Source of the DNA: Tubulanus polymorphus
Lineage: Eukaryota; Nemertea; Palaeonemertea; Tubulaniformes; Tubulanidae
Direction of reading: 5' to 3'
NCBI RefSeq assembly: GCF_964204645.1
Contig: NC_134030.1
Span: 11,592,278 to 11,656,277 of the forward strand
DNA length: 64,000 nt
Shown: piece by piece, positions 51,428 to 62,330 of the stretch
Position numbering within the stretch: the stretch's first letter is position 1
Layout: every line of letters begins with the position of its first letter
Made by a program: the position numbers and the translations under genes
Notes under the pieces: generated by a model
Seen by the model: only the letters and a program-made list of their open reading frames with translations
The model's database searches: none
Told to the model about the DNA's origin: nothing

Positions 51428-53772
51428 GGCCACACCAAAAAAATCCTGTTTCTCGGGCGGGGCAATCACCAAAATGGGTAGGTCGGTAGGGAATTTTTTT
51501 TTCTTTTTATAGAAAAAAAAATTTCGGGTATTCTTCTGATTGTGGGTAGGTAAGGTCGCCGTAAATAATTTTTTACGGGACCAAATTTCAAGTTAAAAAT
51601 ATGATTAGCAGCTAGATGACCACAATAATAAAGGGAAGTTGATGTTTTTGTATTATATTTCACACTTGGAAACTTTTTATAAAAAGAAAAACATCAAAAT
51701 CTTGAATAGGCGTCTAATATATTGTTTACGGAATTCCTGGAATTTTACAATCCAAGGTCGCCATCAATATCTGATAAGCAACGTTGTCTGAGCACACAAG
51801 TACCATATCTAGAAACAAGAAAATTAACTTTAATAAATTATTTGACGCCTGCGAAAAAATGTAGAATTTCTGGGATTAGCTTATGTGGAATTGCAAATTT
51901 GAAGTCGAAGTTATAAGAAATTTGGGGAATTATGAGATTTGGCGATTGGGTAGATGATACAGTCTTCGACTGGTCTAATTTTTAAAAAAATTGTCAACTT
52001 GTGACCGACTTCGATTCACTTTTGCCTCTAAGCTGGTCTGCAACTTCATTGCCTCCATGGTTGAAGAAAGAGCTCTTCTGATGTCTGCTTCATCATGATT
52101 TCGAGCATATCGTGTAGCCAGCCGGCCCGGTCCCGGGGCCGGTTTGGCTGTCTCTCGATATCCTTTGAGTCTGGGATGAAGTAGACATTGTCATTTAAAT
52201 AACTTATTCATGTTATTCTGTATGAATTACCCGTGTGTCTTGTATTTTGTATTTTCTTAGTTTAAAATTTGTAACTTTATTGAATTTGGGAATTTTATCC
52301 CGGAATTTCAATGTAATAAGGATCAATAAAGTATTGAATTGAATTGTCACCTTATACACATGCCATCAGTGGACGCGGAGCCGTATATGACAGCTATGCT
52401 ATTATAAATTGCTAATCTCATGAAACCTGCATACCCCTATGAGGAGAGAATCCCACAATGATAATAAAGAGTCCGAAAATGAAACTTCGAGATAGTAGTT
52501 TATTTCAACGTTTCGACTATATCCTAATAGTCATCTTCAGGAATAATGAGATACTACAGAAATTATGAGATATATATACAATCCAGAGACAAAGAGACTA
52601 ATTCAAGTAATCAGAGATGATACAAACTAAAGGAAAATTAACGTAGAAACAGTTACACGCTAAAATAGATTAAAGGGAAGCAAACTAAGGAGTAATTATA
52701 ATCTATCTAACTGTTTCTACGTTAATTTTCCTTTAGTTTGTATCATCTCTGATTACTTGAATTAGTCTCTTTGTCTCTGGATTGTATATTTATCTCATAA
52801 TTTCTGTAGTATCTCATTATTCCTGAAGATGACTATTAGGATATAGTCGAAACGTTGAAATAAACTACTATCTCGAAGTTTCATTTTCGGACTCTTTATT
52901 ATCATTGTGGGATTCTCTCCTCATCGCGTCAACACGGATATAGTGTTCTACCAATCGTGATCTGCATACCCCTAATATCGAACATATTTTCTAAAACATT
53001 TGAATATTGAAATTATATGTTTACACGTTTTTATATGGACCGCTTGTAGGCGCCGATGAAATTCACGCCGGCCCTACTCAGATCGTAGATAGCTTCGTCA
53101 TTCCACTAGCATCCCCATGACAGGGTCTGACTTTTATATCAGACTTGCAAATCGTGTATACATCCGCCATTTAACCGAATAATCCGATTTACTTATCATT
53201 TCTGTTTATGCCTGCCGCTCCTGATATAATCATACATCCTTTACTATTACAATACGTCTTCTCATGATATTCAATGCAATATAACATTCCGACGTTCAAA
53301 TAGAGGTCATTATATAATCACAGGGAGCCATTCTACATCTTTATCAATAATATTTTGCCAAATAGCTTGTATGTGTACACATAAACCTGTGACGTTTTGC
53401 ACATCGATTTACGGTTGTCATTTGTTAAATGACGCTGAATGGTTAGCATTGTTTAGGTTTCATAATGGTAACGTTTTATAAGGCGTCAAAAAAATTGTTA
53501 AATCCGATGTATTAAAATAGGCTATTTTTATCATGTCGTCTCGGTGCCGACATCACGATTTCCCGAAAAAGAAAAATATTTACGTGAATGGAGAGCTTTG
53601 TAGTCGGTCGGCCACATAGGCCCCTATAGGCCTATATTTTTGAAAATAGTTATTTCATCCACAATTTTGAGAGTCGGTAGGCAATTTTATTCTATTTCGA
53701 AAATAATCATTTGAAATGACGAAATATCGGGTCGGTCGGGCCCGAGAAACAGGGTTTTCTTTTGGTGTGGCC
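51428..53772. mobile_element. 2.3 kb DNA transposon with TAA duplication
   Basis: Inverted ends GGCCACACCAAAAAAATCCT and its counterpart ending TTCTTTTGGTGTGGCC bound 2345 bases, flanked by TAA (51425-51427 and 53773-53775). Both ends contain GTTTCTCGGGC and GGTCGGT blocks. A TAA duplication suggests a PIF/Harbinger-type mechanism. No intact transposase is visible. The interior includes a LINE-like 3' end (51800-52345, tail AATAAAGTATTGAATTGAAT) and the nested foldback element at 52440-52961. An inverted, insertion-free copy of the interior lies at 8375-9500. Confidence 0.75.
52440..52961. mobile_element. 522-base foldback element, Penelope-like
   Basis: Two inverted arms of about 212 bases (52441-52652 and 52709-52924) surround a 56-base spacer. 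Each arm contains CCTGAAGAT, GACTAT paired to ATAGTC, then GAAACGTTGAAATAAACT, a hammerhead-like order. A 13-base target duplication CTGCATACCCCTA flanks the insert (52427-52439 and 52962-52974), and the inverted relative at 8891-8903 has a single copy, an empty site. Variable long duplications fit target-primed retroelements such as Penelope-like elements. Confidence 0.8.
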
Positions 53773-53859
53773 TAATAATAGGCCTAGTCTTATTTAGGAC
53801 CAGAAGAATGCATTGGCAGTCGACCTAAACTAAATCTAAATGTTATGTCATGATCATTG

Positions 53860-56830
53860 AACTCATAAAATTAACATCATTTGTCGGAAAGGTAATTAAA
53901 GCGATTAAATTATCCTCTACTACTGTTGTTTACTGGGGGTAAAAAAAACCTTTTAATTTTTGTGTCAAGGACAAGTCGGACCCTGTGGGTCAAACGTGCA
54001 ATAGTCATAGAACTGCGGTTTTCGAACCATAGTATTCATGAATTGTGTCGTTTCCCAGTGGAGCGGCTCGCTTAGTAAAAGTGCAAATCTGCACCTCTCC
54101 GCGTAAACGGTTCAATCAATTACATTAAATATCATTGTTTTAGATTCAAAATGTCATCAGCAATTCATACATTGCCATTATTGGTTAATTTTAATAGACA
54201 GGCGCCGAAGGCGCCCGGAGGACGTCCCTTTGGTAAACGCGTATATGTGGATACTACGAAGTGTCTTATTAACCGATTCTGACTAGCTGACAAAGTCAGA
54301 AAAAAATGACGTCACTTGACGTCCGGTTTGAAGTTCATGGGGAAATCGGAAGTAGAATTACGTCACGCTAAAATCCGGCAGCCCATTAACTAAAATAAGG
54401 CAATTTATGGATCGGGTTATTTCAGAATTTATTTATTTCATGAAATTTCGAACAAGATTGGGTTGATGAATAGTTTAACAATAAACCGCGTTGATCGAAC
54501 GAGTTCGAAAATAGCTGAAATCCCCTTAGCAACGGGAGCGAATTCATCATAATAAACAAACCACGCGCCGGCGCCCGGTTCAGCCATCGCAGGTTCGAAT
54601 CCCGGAGAATTACGCTCTCGTGCGCGCGTGCGACAGTCAACCCCAGCCGCAGCGCTGAAATATGTAATAATTTATCAAATTTAAGGACCCTAAAACTGCG
54701 ATGAGTCGCGTTGCCGTACGATTTGCTTAAAATTTCACGGCAGCGCGTCGGCCCGAGGATGGATCGGCACGGTCTCGCTCCGAGGAGCAGCGACATCGCG
54801 GTCGGCAAAAACATTAGTCTCCGCCCATTCTTTCACCAAATAAGGAATTCGCTACCGCTGGCCACGTGCACTATTAATTTTGAGCCGTAGATCGTAGATT
54901 CCCGGTACTCGACATTCCCCCGAGAATAAAAAAATAAAGACAAATAAATATTTACGCGAGAGAAATCAATTTTTGTATTGACATTTGAATTTTACTGAAT
55001 TTTGATGATTTATTCGATTTTTTTTCTGGCAGAAAAAAATTATGCAATCGATGCGTTTCAACGTGTCTTTCATTTTTTCGTGCCTTCCTTTACTTTTCAA
55101 ATGGAGCTAATCTCTCAATTAACACCAGGTCAAATTCTTCAATCTCGCAAACCGTCTCAGTTTCACCATAATGTCGGTTTTTACATTTCGGGTTTTACAA
55201 AGTGGTTTATAAACCATTGAAAAATTCCTGATACAAATCGAAATAGTAATCTTTTTAGCAGTGGTAAACCGACCTACCCCGGGTAGCCAAAGACCAGTTT
55301 ATATTTAGTTAAGAAATGGGTCAAGTTATTTTCATAGAAAATTGAATTTCATTAGATCTACAGATGAAATGAACAGGTTCGTCATAATTTTCCTAATCAA
55401 AATATTAGCCAAAATTTTTAATAACCAGAAATTAATCGAACCTTAAAGTTGAAGTTTCATCTTTCTTTCCCCCACCACTTAACTATATGGCATTAGTTTT
55501 CATTTTTCCAAGCTTAACAATAAGAATTGATTTAATTTCTTCAATAATTTAATGCTCGGGGCCCAAATCTACAGAACAATTTCAACTTCGAAATAAAATT
55601 GATAGACATTAAGAGTTAGTGAGAGTTTCTTTCCAGTTTCATTGACAACAATTAATTTTCTCGCTGTTCCTTTAGTCACTGACACTATTTTGAGTGTTTT
55701 TGTTACACTCCATACGTGAACAAGGTTGTTTTCGAATCGTTATGATTTCTTAATCTTAGTCGTAAAAATTAAATCAAGCTGCAGTGACGAAGCGTCCGTC
55801 ACTTAGATTTCATCTATTACATTAACATATTATATCTTCACTTAGTTAGTTACCTAATCGTTGGTGGTAAGCTTTTTATAGTCGGATGGGCTTATACCAA
55901 CGTTAGGGATGACAAGGACCAAAACACGGTTGAAAAAAGTAACACTTCAAAAATATACTTTCTATTCACTTCAGTCCACAATTAATGGCTTAATTCACAA
56001 ACTAACACAGGTACCTTTCGAAATAATCCAATTTTATGTATGTTTCGAGTGATTAATCAACATTATTTTGAGAAATTAATTAATTTCTCCACAAATTTCG
56101 CCATTGGCCGCCATTTCTCTGTATTGCACATGTGGCATGATGAGACAAGGGGACCTACAAGGATTTATATAAAACTTCCAAGACGAAACGACAATTTTTA
56201 TTTTTGATGGTTTTCAAACTTATATTTCAAATCTTCGTGTTTTCCATAACAAATAATGAAATAATAAATTTCTGGTTAAAGAAAAATGTGAATAAGTGTT
56301 GATTTCTTAATTTTTTTAATTTCGTCGTTTCGCTTCGTTAGTTTGTGCTGTTGTCCTGGCCTCAGTCCACAGATGCCAGCACCTCCAGTAATTTTCAAAA
56401 TGGCAGCTGTTGACTGGACGGAAATTTACTCTCACTTTACGGCCGATTTGCACATGGATTAAGATCGTCAGGTGAGGTGTTATAGGTATCAGACAAACTA
56501 CGAAACTGTTGTGCATCGATTACAACAAAAATTAGACGGATATCTTAAGAGACAATGAAATGCCAGGCAAATTACTCGTCAGTCAAATTGGCTGACGAAG
56601 ATTTCATACAAAAATGACCTTCCCATTCCTGACTGTGGTTTGTGAAAATATCCGATTGTGAAACTAAACCACAGACAGGTTACTGACTAATCTTCACTAG
56701 AAAGATTTGGATACTGTCATTCACTGATTCAGTAGATTGCGTCAATCACGAGAGGTGCGGATCTGCACTTTTACCGCTCGCTTCAATTACCTTTCCGATA
56801 AATTATGTTAATTTTATGAGTTCATGTCAA
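53860..56830. repeat. Inverted repeat pair bracketing copy c
   Basis: GAACTCATAAAATTAACAT and CGGAAAGGTAATT at 53860-53900, plus AAGTGCAAATCTGCACCTCT at 54078-54100, recur in reverse complement at 56748-56830. On the left the two blocks are separated by about 140 extra bases. They could be decayed termini of a larger DNA transposon of about 3 kb that contains copy c, or chance placement of two repeat fragments. Confidence 0.45.
54199..55870 (+). repeat. Copy c of the 1.7 kb unit, most complete
   Basis: Head (54199-54545), tRNA-like middle (54450-54912, with GGTTCGAATCCCGGAGAATT) and tail (55065-55860) are contiguous here. The parts missing or interrupted in copies a and b are present. A related head and middle fragment lies at 59560-59780. 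No convincing protein is encoded: the minus-strand frame at 54422-54814 crosses the repeat parts and has no family resemblance. Class unknown. Confidence 0.75.
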
Positions 56831-57724
56831 ATGGTTCACTAAATTTTACCTGGATAGAGAAGCTGCCAGGAGATTCATGGAGGCGGCCATCTTGTGTAAG
56901 CCTATGCGCTTTCGAATCCCGGGAAAAACGATTTTTATTTATTTTCTACGATACATTTCAGGTATTATATAACAGGGACCTAAGATACAAAGGTATTCCA
57001 AAATAGAAGTTTCTTTGTTTTAAGGCATTTAAGAGGAGGCCTAGGTAACACTAGCCTATTTCCCGAATTATTGACAACGATGCATGCGCCATCTAACGGA
57101 TAAACAGATCGTGAATATAGAATTCTGATGATGCGACGGCGGCATGTTACGATGGATAGGTAAGATGTTTAACACTCGATGAAAGGATAGGCTGACGAAG
57201 TACTTGTGATTGGTGTAAATGAGTTTTATGTGTTTCAGTCAAACTATTTCAACTGGCATGGCGAGTGCACACGTGCGCGTTAATTAAATTCAAATTCAAA
57301 TATTATTTAACAGGCGAGGCATTCATCATCATGTCATTGTCAACGTCCACACGGGGCTTGGCTTTTACTTCCCTTCCGGGTAGTTGAATATCTCGCGAGA
57401 ATGGCGCTCAATTTAAACCGCAAATAAATTGAATACTTTGTCGTCGTTATAGATAGGTATTCATGGGGGGGGGGGTTGGTAGGCTAGTTCGAATGAACTC
57501 CCTTTTTTGGATTTTTGATCAAACTTTTGCAGCATGATGGTGGTCTGCATTTGCTTAAATTAGCAAAATAAAATCGATACCTTCTTCATGCAAAGTAAGC
57601 AGTAACCAGTCTACCTATCGGCCTCAGGTTGCACCAGAACGCGCCTGCTTGCATGAAATTTTCAAAAGTTTTCTGGGGGACGCTCATGGGTATTGACATT
57701 GATGAAAGTGCATGGATTGCCAAG
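55871..57724. other. Anonymous AT-rich DNA
   Basis: No gene was recognised. Short motifs with GGCGGCCATCTTGTG and GGCCGCCATTT are repeat-like. A run of eleven G lies at 57465-57475. The inverted block 56748-56830 is listed separately. Confidence 0.45.
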
Positions 57725-58240
57725 ATAGGCCTACTGTCTGTCACACCTACTCTCTGTGCGACGTTTTGGTCCTTAATTTCGTTAATAATCGGTTTATCTA
57801 CATTTATTACGCATCAATTTGTTCAGTGAGGAATTTGCATTCAGAAATAAACAACAATTTTCACTAAAGTGGTTTTTGTTTTCATTTATGAGCGATAGTT
57901 TACTCAGCATACGCTCGCGTAATGCTAAAAATCAGCTCCGGGGACGCTCGGAAACGTTACATTGACGTTATCACCTGCTCATTAGCATATCAAAATACAG
58001 TAGGTGGCGCCACGTGACGGGCCATAAAAGCCGTTTTTCAGCATTACGCAAGCGTATGCTGGGTGAACTATCGCTGATAGATGAAAACAGAAACAAATTT
58101 ATGCCAGTTCATGATTTATTTCTGAATGCAAATTCCTTACTGAACAAATTGATGCATAATATTTACAGATCAACCGATTGTTAACGAAATTACGGATCAA
58201 AACGTTGCACGAAGAGCAGGTGTGACAGACAGTAGGCCTA
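57725..58240. repeat. 516-base inverted repeat
   Basis: The left arm 57725-57932 and right arm 58034-58240 are imperfect reverse complements over about 205 bases. They share TAGGCCTACTGTCTGTCACA, AATTTGTTCAGT, GCAAATTCCT, TATCGCT and AGCATACGCT blocks. A 100-base spacer with GGTGGCGCCACGTGACG separates them. It is probably a foldback MITE; the termini and target duplication are unclear. Confidence 0.8.
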
Positions 58241-58562
58241 CATGTCACGATTTAAGCCGCAGAAGGTCATCGCGGAACAAATTGTGGTGACACAGTCGGT
58301 CATATGTGATTTGGCACACCAATCGCCACATCATAATCGCCACAATTAGGCCTATTGAAATTTCGAATAGGCCTATTGAAATTTGCCACAATTGATATTC
58401 GTCCCAATCAGATAACGAGAGAAATTCCACTACAAATTCAGCCAAAAATGAAGGAAGTGGATGTTTTGCCAATTCGGCATTATATTAGTAAACGCTATTT
58501 TGCCAATGGCTATATATAGTAAGACATAGCAGCGGTAATAAAATATAACAATGAAATCATTA

Positions 58563-58665
58563 TATTGGGTTTAGCGTTAGGGTTTAGATAGGGTTAGGGT
58601 CCAGAGGATTAGGATTAGGGGGGTGAGATTTAGGGATTGTTTCACCCTAGAGTTAGGGTAAGGTG
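58563..58665 (+). repeat. Degenerate TTAGGG telomere-like patch
   Basis: Five or more TTAGGG or near variants (GTTAGGGTTTAGATAGGGTT, then TTAGGGTCC, GATTAGGATTAGGGGGG, GAGTTAGGG) cluster in about 100 bases on the + strand. TTAGGG is the telomere repeat of most animals; its spacing here is irregular, so this is an interstitial remnant or chance enrichment. Confidence 0.5.
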
Positions 58666-58702
58666 AGGCTATATGTAGTAAAAACTTGCGGTTGGATTGC
58701 TG

Positions 58703-58770
58703 TGAGCCCGGTGGTCTAGTGGAAAGACGTTTGACAAGCAATAGGCTGGTCCCGGTTCGAAATTGTTAGA
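58703..58770 (+). repeat. tRNA-derived SINE head
   Basis: GAGCCCGGTGGTCTAGTGG carries a strong A box (TGGTCTAGTGG), and CCCGGTTCGAAAT about 40 bases later is a good B box. Spacing fits a tRNA-like pol III promoter. The acceptor stem does not pair and the body downstream is undefined, so it is a SINE head or tRNA remnant rather than a functional tRNA. Confidence 0.6.
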
Positions 58771-60652
58771 TCCTCGAGTTGTCCTGGATATTTTACAAAT
58801 TACAGGATGTTCATCTTCATCAAATTCTAATAGGATATTGTTAACAGGCATGTTAATATGACCACGCACAACAACCTTTGGGCTTACCATCTAATGACCT
58901 ATCTGCAATCTATGTGTTTCGCGTACTAAATATGGCATTTTATCATCAATGGTCCTTATATTCATGCATTATGTGCCCAAACTTTGTCATCTTCATCATT
59001 TAAGAAATGCCTGGATCTTCGTCCGTCCATCAGGAGTTGCTGAAGACATGCATTATGTGCCCAAATTTTGTCATCTTCATCATTTAAGAAATGCCTGGAT
59101 CTATGTCCATCCATCAGGAGTTGCTGAAGACAAAGCCACTGCTGATGCTTTGTTGCAATAACTAGAGCAATATTCTTGAAATTGTTCCATTTCATTTTTT
59201 GAAAAACCATGCTTTCTTTCAAAGCGCATACACCGATGTGTGCGCAGAGGACCAATTTTTGCATCTGATGAACCAAATGTACCACATGTGATTTTGGGAG
59301 TATAGCTCTCATCCGGATTAATCTCTGCAAACTTTCTGTTGTTTACTGCAACTAATTTATAAATGCAATCGTTTCATCAGGTATAATAGCCGATAAACTC
59401 AGAATAGTTTATCTTTTGAAGACGTATCCAGTTATTCCAATACTCATCTATATCATCTAGTATCCCTCTCTGCAACGTTTTGTTGTGTACGGTCCGGTTG
59501 ATCTACGTATTATGCATCTGAGGATTTTGCATTCAAAAAAATTGTTCCGTTTTTGGTTTTCATTATTAGCAGCAATAGGGCCTAACAGTTCATGGGAGAA
59601 AAACCGCAGTCAGTCGAGATTATTATTTAGAAATAGATTGGGTCGTCCAATAGTTTTACGATTGATCATGTTGATCAAACGATTTGAAAATAGAAATTCG
59701 CTTAGCAACAGGAACAAATATATAAAACAAACATGCTGGTTTGAATCCTGGAGAATTACAGTGCATGTACTATGTTTCAGCGATGTCACCCGTAACTACT
59801 CAAATCCTCGATTGACAGTGATTATAAAAGGAAGGAACTATAACGCTTTCTTTTGGTCCGGAGCAGAGAACTGTAATGATTTTATTTTTAGGTCACGTGG
59901 TTCCTAAAAGAGTCACACAGAGTTCAGTACTGATGCAGTGAGGAGAGTAGGGGGAAAACAATGTGTGTACTTTTTGCCAGAACATACTAAAATACGTTTA
60001 TTTTATCAAACTTCATATCATTCCATCCATTAACTGTGATGAGTGTCCGAGATTCGAGCGAAAACTGAATAAAAAACAACGGGTCGCCAAACTCTGAATA
60101 AGAAACCAATGGGTCGCAAAACTGTGTGGAAAAAATTTGTTATGCCATACTCGTGTGCAAAATTCATTTTATTGAAAAGAAAACAAGAAAAAATGTATCA
60201 ATAATGGACCCAATTTTGGTCAGTGTGAACTTTTAATGAAACTGACTTCTAATGAGAATGAAATCTTCGAAAGATTGATGATGGGAATTTTAGACTCAAC
60301 GAATGTTCATAATTTCAATAAAGGAATGACATAAAACACGGTACAAACTTGCTGAGAGCCAGGATCTCATCGGAGCACTTTCATTATCATATACAGACAA
60401 TAATAAAACCAATCAGGACAGTGGAAGTGGTTAACAAACTAATTGGCCTACAGATAATCAGGCTCCAAAATGGATGGGTAATACGAATGTATATAAAATG
60501 ACAGGCCTACAGGTAATCAGGCTCCAAAACAGATCGGTAATGCGAATGTATATGAAATGACGCAAATTAATGATGATAAAACAAGTATTCCAGTTGTATT
60601 AACATCATACTATCACTAACAATTCAATGCTTTTTTGAAACCCTTTTGCCAG
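58771..60652. other. Repeat-rich DNA without recognised gene
   Basis: 58963-59130 is a two-copy 84-base tandem repeat. 59560-59780 is a partial relative of the 1.7 kb unit (AGATTGGGTCGTCCAATAG and TTTGAATCCTGGAGAATTA). 60440-60540 contains a two-copy tandem with CAGGCTCCAAAA and AATGCGAATGTATAT. Open frames crossing these have no family resemblance. Confidence 0.5.
58963..59130. repeat. 84-base tandem duplication, two copies
   Basis: CATGCATTATGTGCCCAAA starts at 58963 and again at 59047, with the two 84-base copies differing at only a few positions. The period is a multiple of three, so frames stay open across both copies on both strands (28-residue repeats), which explains the apparent ORFs. 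Confidence 0.9.
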
Positions 60653-60926
60653 ATATCTTGATGCAACGTTACCTTACGCCGCGAGAAGCACAAACATCCC
60701 GGTCGACAGAGATATTGGTTACTGCCCTGTTGTGCCAAATAAGGATCTTGGTACTATTAGCCACATTCGCTCCCAACGTGCATCGCAAATTTTGAGTGAT
60801 ATTGATGCCAATAAATACAAAACTGCCCCAGATATCCGACAGGAAATCAAATTAACTCGATCAAATAGAAAAACAAACTGTTTTCAACAGCAAAGGATTT
60901 CTATTATTAAAATCATTAATTGCTGA
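60653..60926 (+). CDS. Candidate 3'-terminal exon, unknown protein
   Basis: A strong acceptor (T-rich tract, then CCCTTTTGCCAG) leads into 90 codons ending TGA at 60924-60926. The translation begins YLDATLPYAARSTNIPVDRD, then IGYCPVVPNKDLGTI and SHIRSQRASQILSDID, with normal composition and codon variety. It becomes basic and low-complexity near the end (TRSNRKTNCFQQQ), so the true coding end might be earlier. I do not recognise the family and found no upstream exon. It enters in phase 2. It could also be an open repeat fragment. Confidence 0.35.
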
Positions 60927-61149
60927 ATATAAACTATTCATTATCAAAATTATTCATTTTTAGTCATTCTCACAAAAAAACTTTATCATGATTCATCATT
61001 TGCTTTGTCGAACCCTAAGAAAAATAAGACAATTTAAAATGATAGTAATTTTTATGAGCATATATTCCTACAAGTCATGCATTCAAGTGTAATTCCATCT
61101 CAAATTCCTAGAAAGCCGAATTTTGAAAAAGGGCCTTGTTGAAATTTAC

Positions 61150-61760
61150 TGGAGATTTTTCATGAAAATCTAAATGCTAAAATATCAGTTATGTTAAAGC
61201 CAATCAGAAAGCAGTCTCCTCTACAGGGGCGGATCCAGGGGGTTTTCTGAGGGTTCTGGAATACCATCCAACTCTGTCTGTACCCCTTGGAGATGCCCCT
61301 AAATCCATAGATTTGACGTAAAAGTGCCCTCATTTAGCATGATGTGGCGTAGTTAGTGCTGCTGAAAAACAAATTTGGTGTTAAGTACCCTTTTTTGTTG
61401 TGATGCGTGATTTGTCTCCTCCCCCAAAATAGTGAGTGCCCTTATACAATTCGGAACCTTCTCGAGATAGGGCCCTAGATCCACCCCTGCTCTATGATTG
61501 GCTTAGATGCAGAAATCAGCAGGTGCACCTGTGGTATCGTCTACCGTTTTACTTCCGGGTGAGAATTCTATTCAAAGATAGATTTCTGTGAAATCTTGAG
61601 TTGATTTATTGGGAGAAATTTTTATTTGGACTTCAAAAAAATTCACCCTTGACAATTAATTGCTCAAGGTTCGGGAAATGACTTTAAAAACTTCATCAAA
61701 TGGGATGGATGACCTTGATATGTTAATTAGCCATGTGCTTGAATTGCAAAAATCAATCAA
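61150..61760. repeat. Dispersed repeat shared with 9600-9860
   Basis: The same blocks as at 9600-9860 occur in order (CATGAAAATCT, AGCCAATCA, GATTTCTGTGAAATCTTG, TTGACAATTAAT, ATTAGCCATGTGCTTG), with the hAT-like MITE at 61224-61489 inserted. Confidence 0.65.
61224..61489. mobile_element. hAT-like MITE
   Basis: Ends CAGGGGCGGATCCAGGG and its inverted counterpart CTAGATCCACCCCTG bound 266 bases. The interior has AGTGCCCTCATT, AGTACCCTTTTTT and GAGTGCCCTTATA blocks. CTCTA is present on both sides but a clean 8-base duplication is not. No coding sequence. Confidence 0.75.
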
Positions 61761-61879
61761 ATCATATTTTACTAAAACATCAAATCCAATGCAATATTAT
61801 TGCATTGACCAAAATAGCAGCTAATCCAATTCAATGCCTAAGCTATGCACCCTATCTAATGATTAGACTTCACAAGGTC

Positions 61880-62135
61880 TTTGGGCCTCTAGCATATAGC
61901 GAGTAGCCAAATAACTTATTTAACAGTATCTTTTTTATTGTATTCGTAGGTAGGCATGTTTTGTTACCACAGTCATTTGCATAATTGAGACTTGTGACAT
62001 TTTCTATGATAATGATCAATTTCAAGGTCACTTGTATCTTTATATATTCACCTGGGGCAGTGAATTTTGAAATTGTCAGATTGCTGAGCATTACAAACCA
62101 CTTCCGAATGGGTGTGGTGTCCCTGGAAACTTACT
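61880..62135 (+). mobile_element. Helentron-like repeat, diverged copy E
   Basis: GGCATGTTTTGTTACCACAG, TTTCAAGGTCACTTG, a GGGGCAGTGAAT block, AAATTGTCAGATTGCTGAGC and GGTGTGGTGTCCCTGG follow the family order, but with many differences and only one internal unit plus the right end. It is an older or truncated member. Confidence 0.7.
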
Positions 62136-62211
62136 TTATCCTATGAGTACTGCATTGGTATCATTCACTAATTCATATATTTGAAATTTAACGCCACCAT
62201 TTTCTTTTCAG

Positions 62212-62330
62212 TATCTCACAAAATGGACATTTATAATTGCTTTGGTACCTGATCAAGAAGTTTCTGCTGATCAATCGTGGTCTGTATTATTGATTTCATC
62301 TATTGGAATTCAGGGAATCATCAGCAATTG
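62212..62330 (+). CDS. Candidate internal exon, unknown protein
   Basis: An excellent acceptor (CATTTTCTTTTCAG) and donor (AATTG then GTGAGT) bound 119 bases that are open in one frame: YLTKWTFIIALVPDQEVSAD, then QSWSVLLISSIGIQGIISN. It enters in phase 0 and leaves in phase 2. The content is hydrophobic, as in a membrane protein. No neighbouring exon was found before the window ends and the family is not recognised. Confidence 0.4.

Noticed and set aside
51385-51430. tRNA gene with TAGCTCAGTCAG
   Set aside because: Only an A-box-like motif is present; no acceptor pairing or B box at proper distance, and it abuts the TAA-flanked transposon end.
54422-54814. 130-residue minus-strand open frame
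   Set aside because: It crosses the head and tRNA-like middle of a dispersed repeat, matches no family I know, and the equivalent copies at 47385 and 59560 do not conserve it.
58962-59330. 122-residue minus-strand open frame
   Set aside because: Much of it is the 84-base tandem duplication; the remainder has no protein-family resemblance.
59485-59907. 140-residue plus-strand open frame
   Set aside because: It spans a fragment of the 1.7 kb repeat unit, and composition looks like chance translation.
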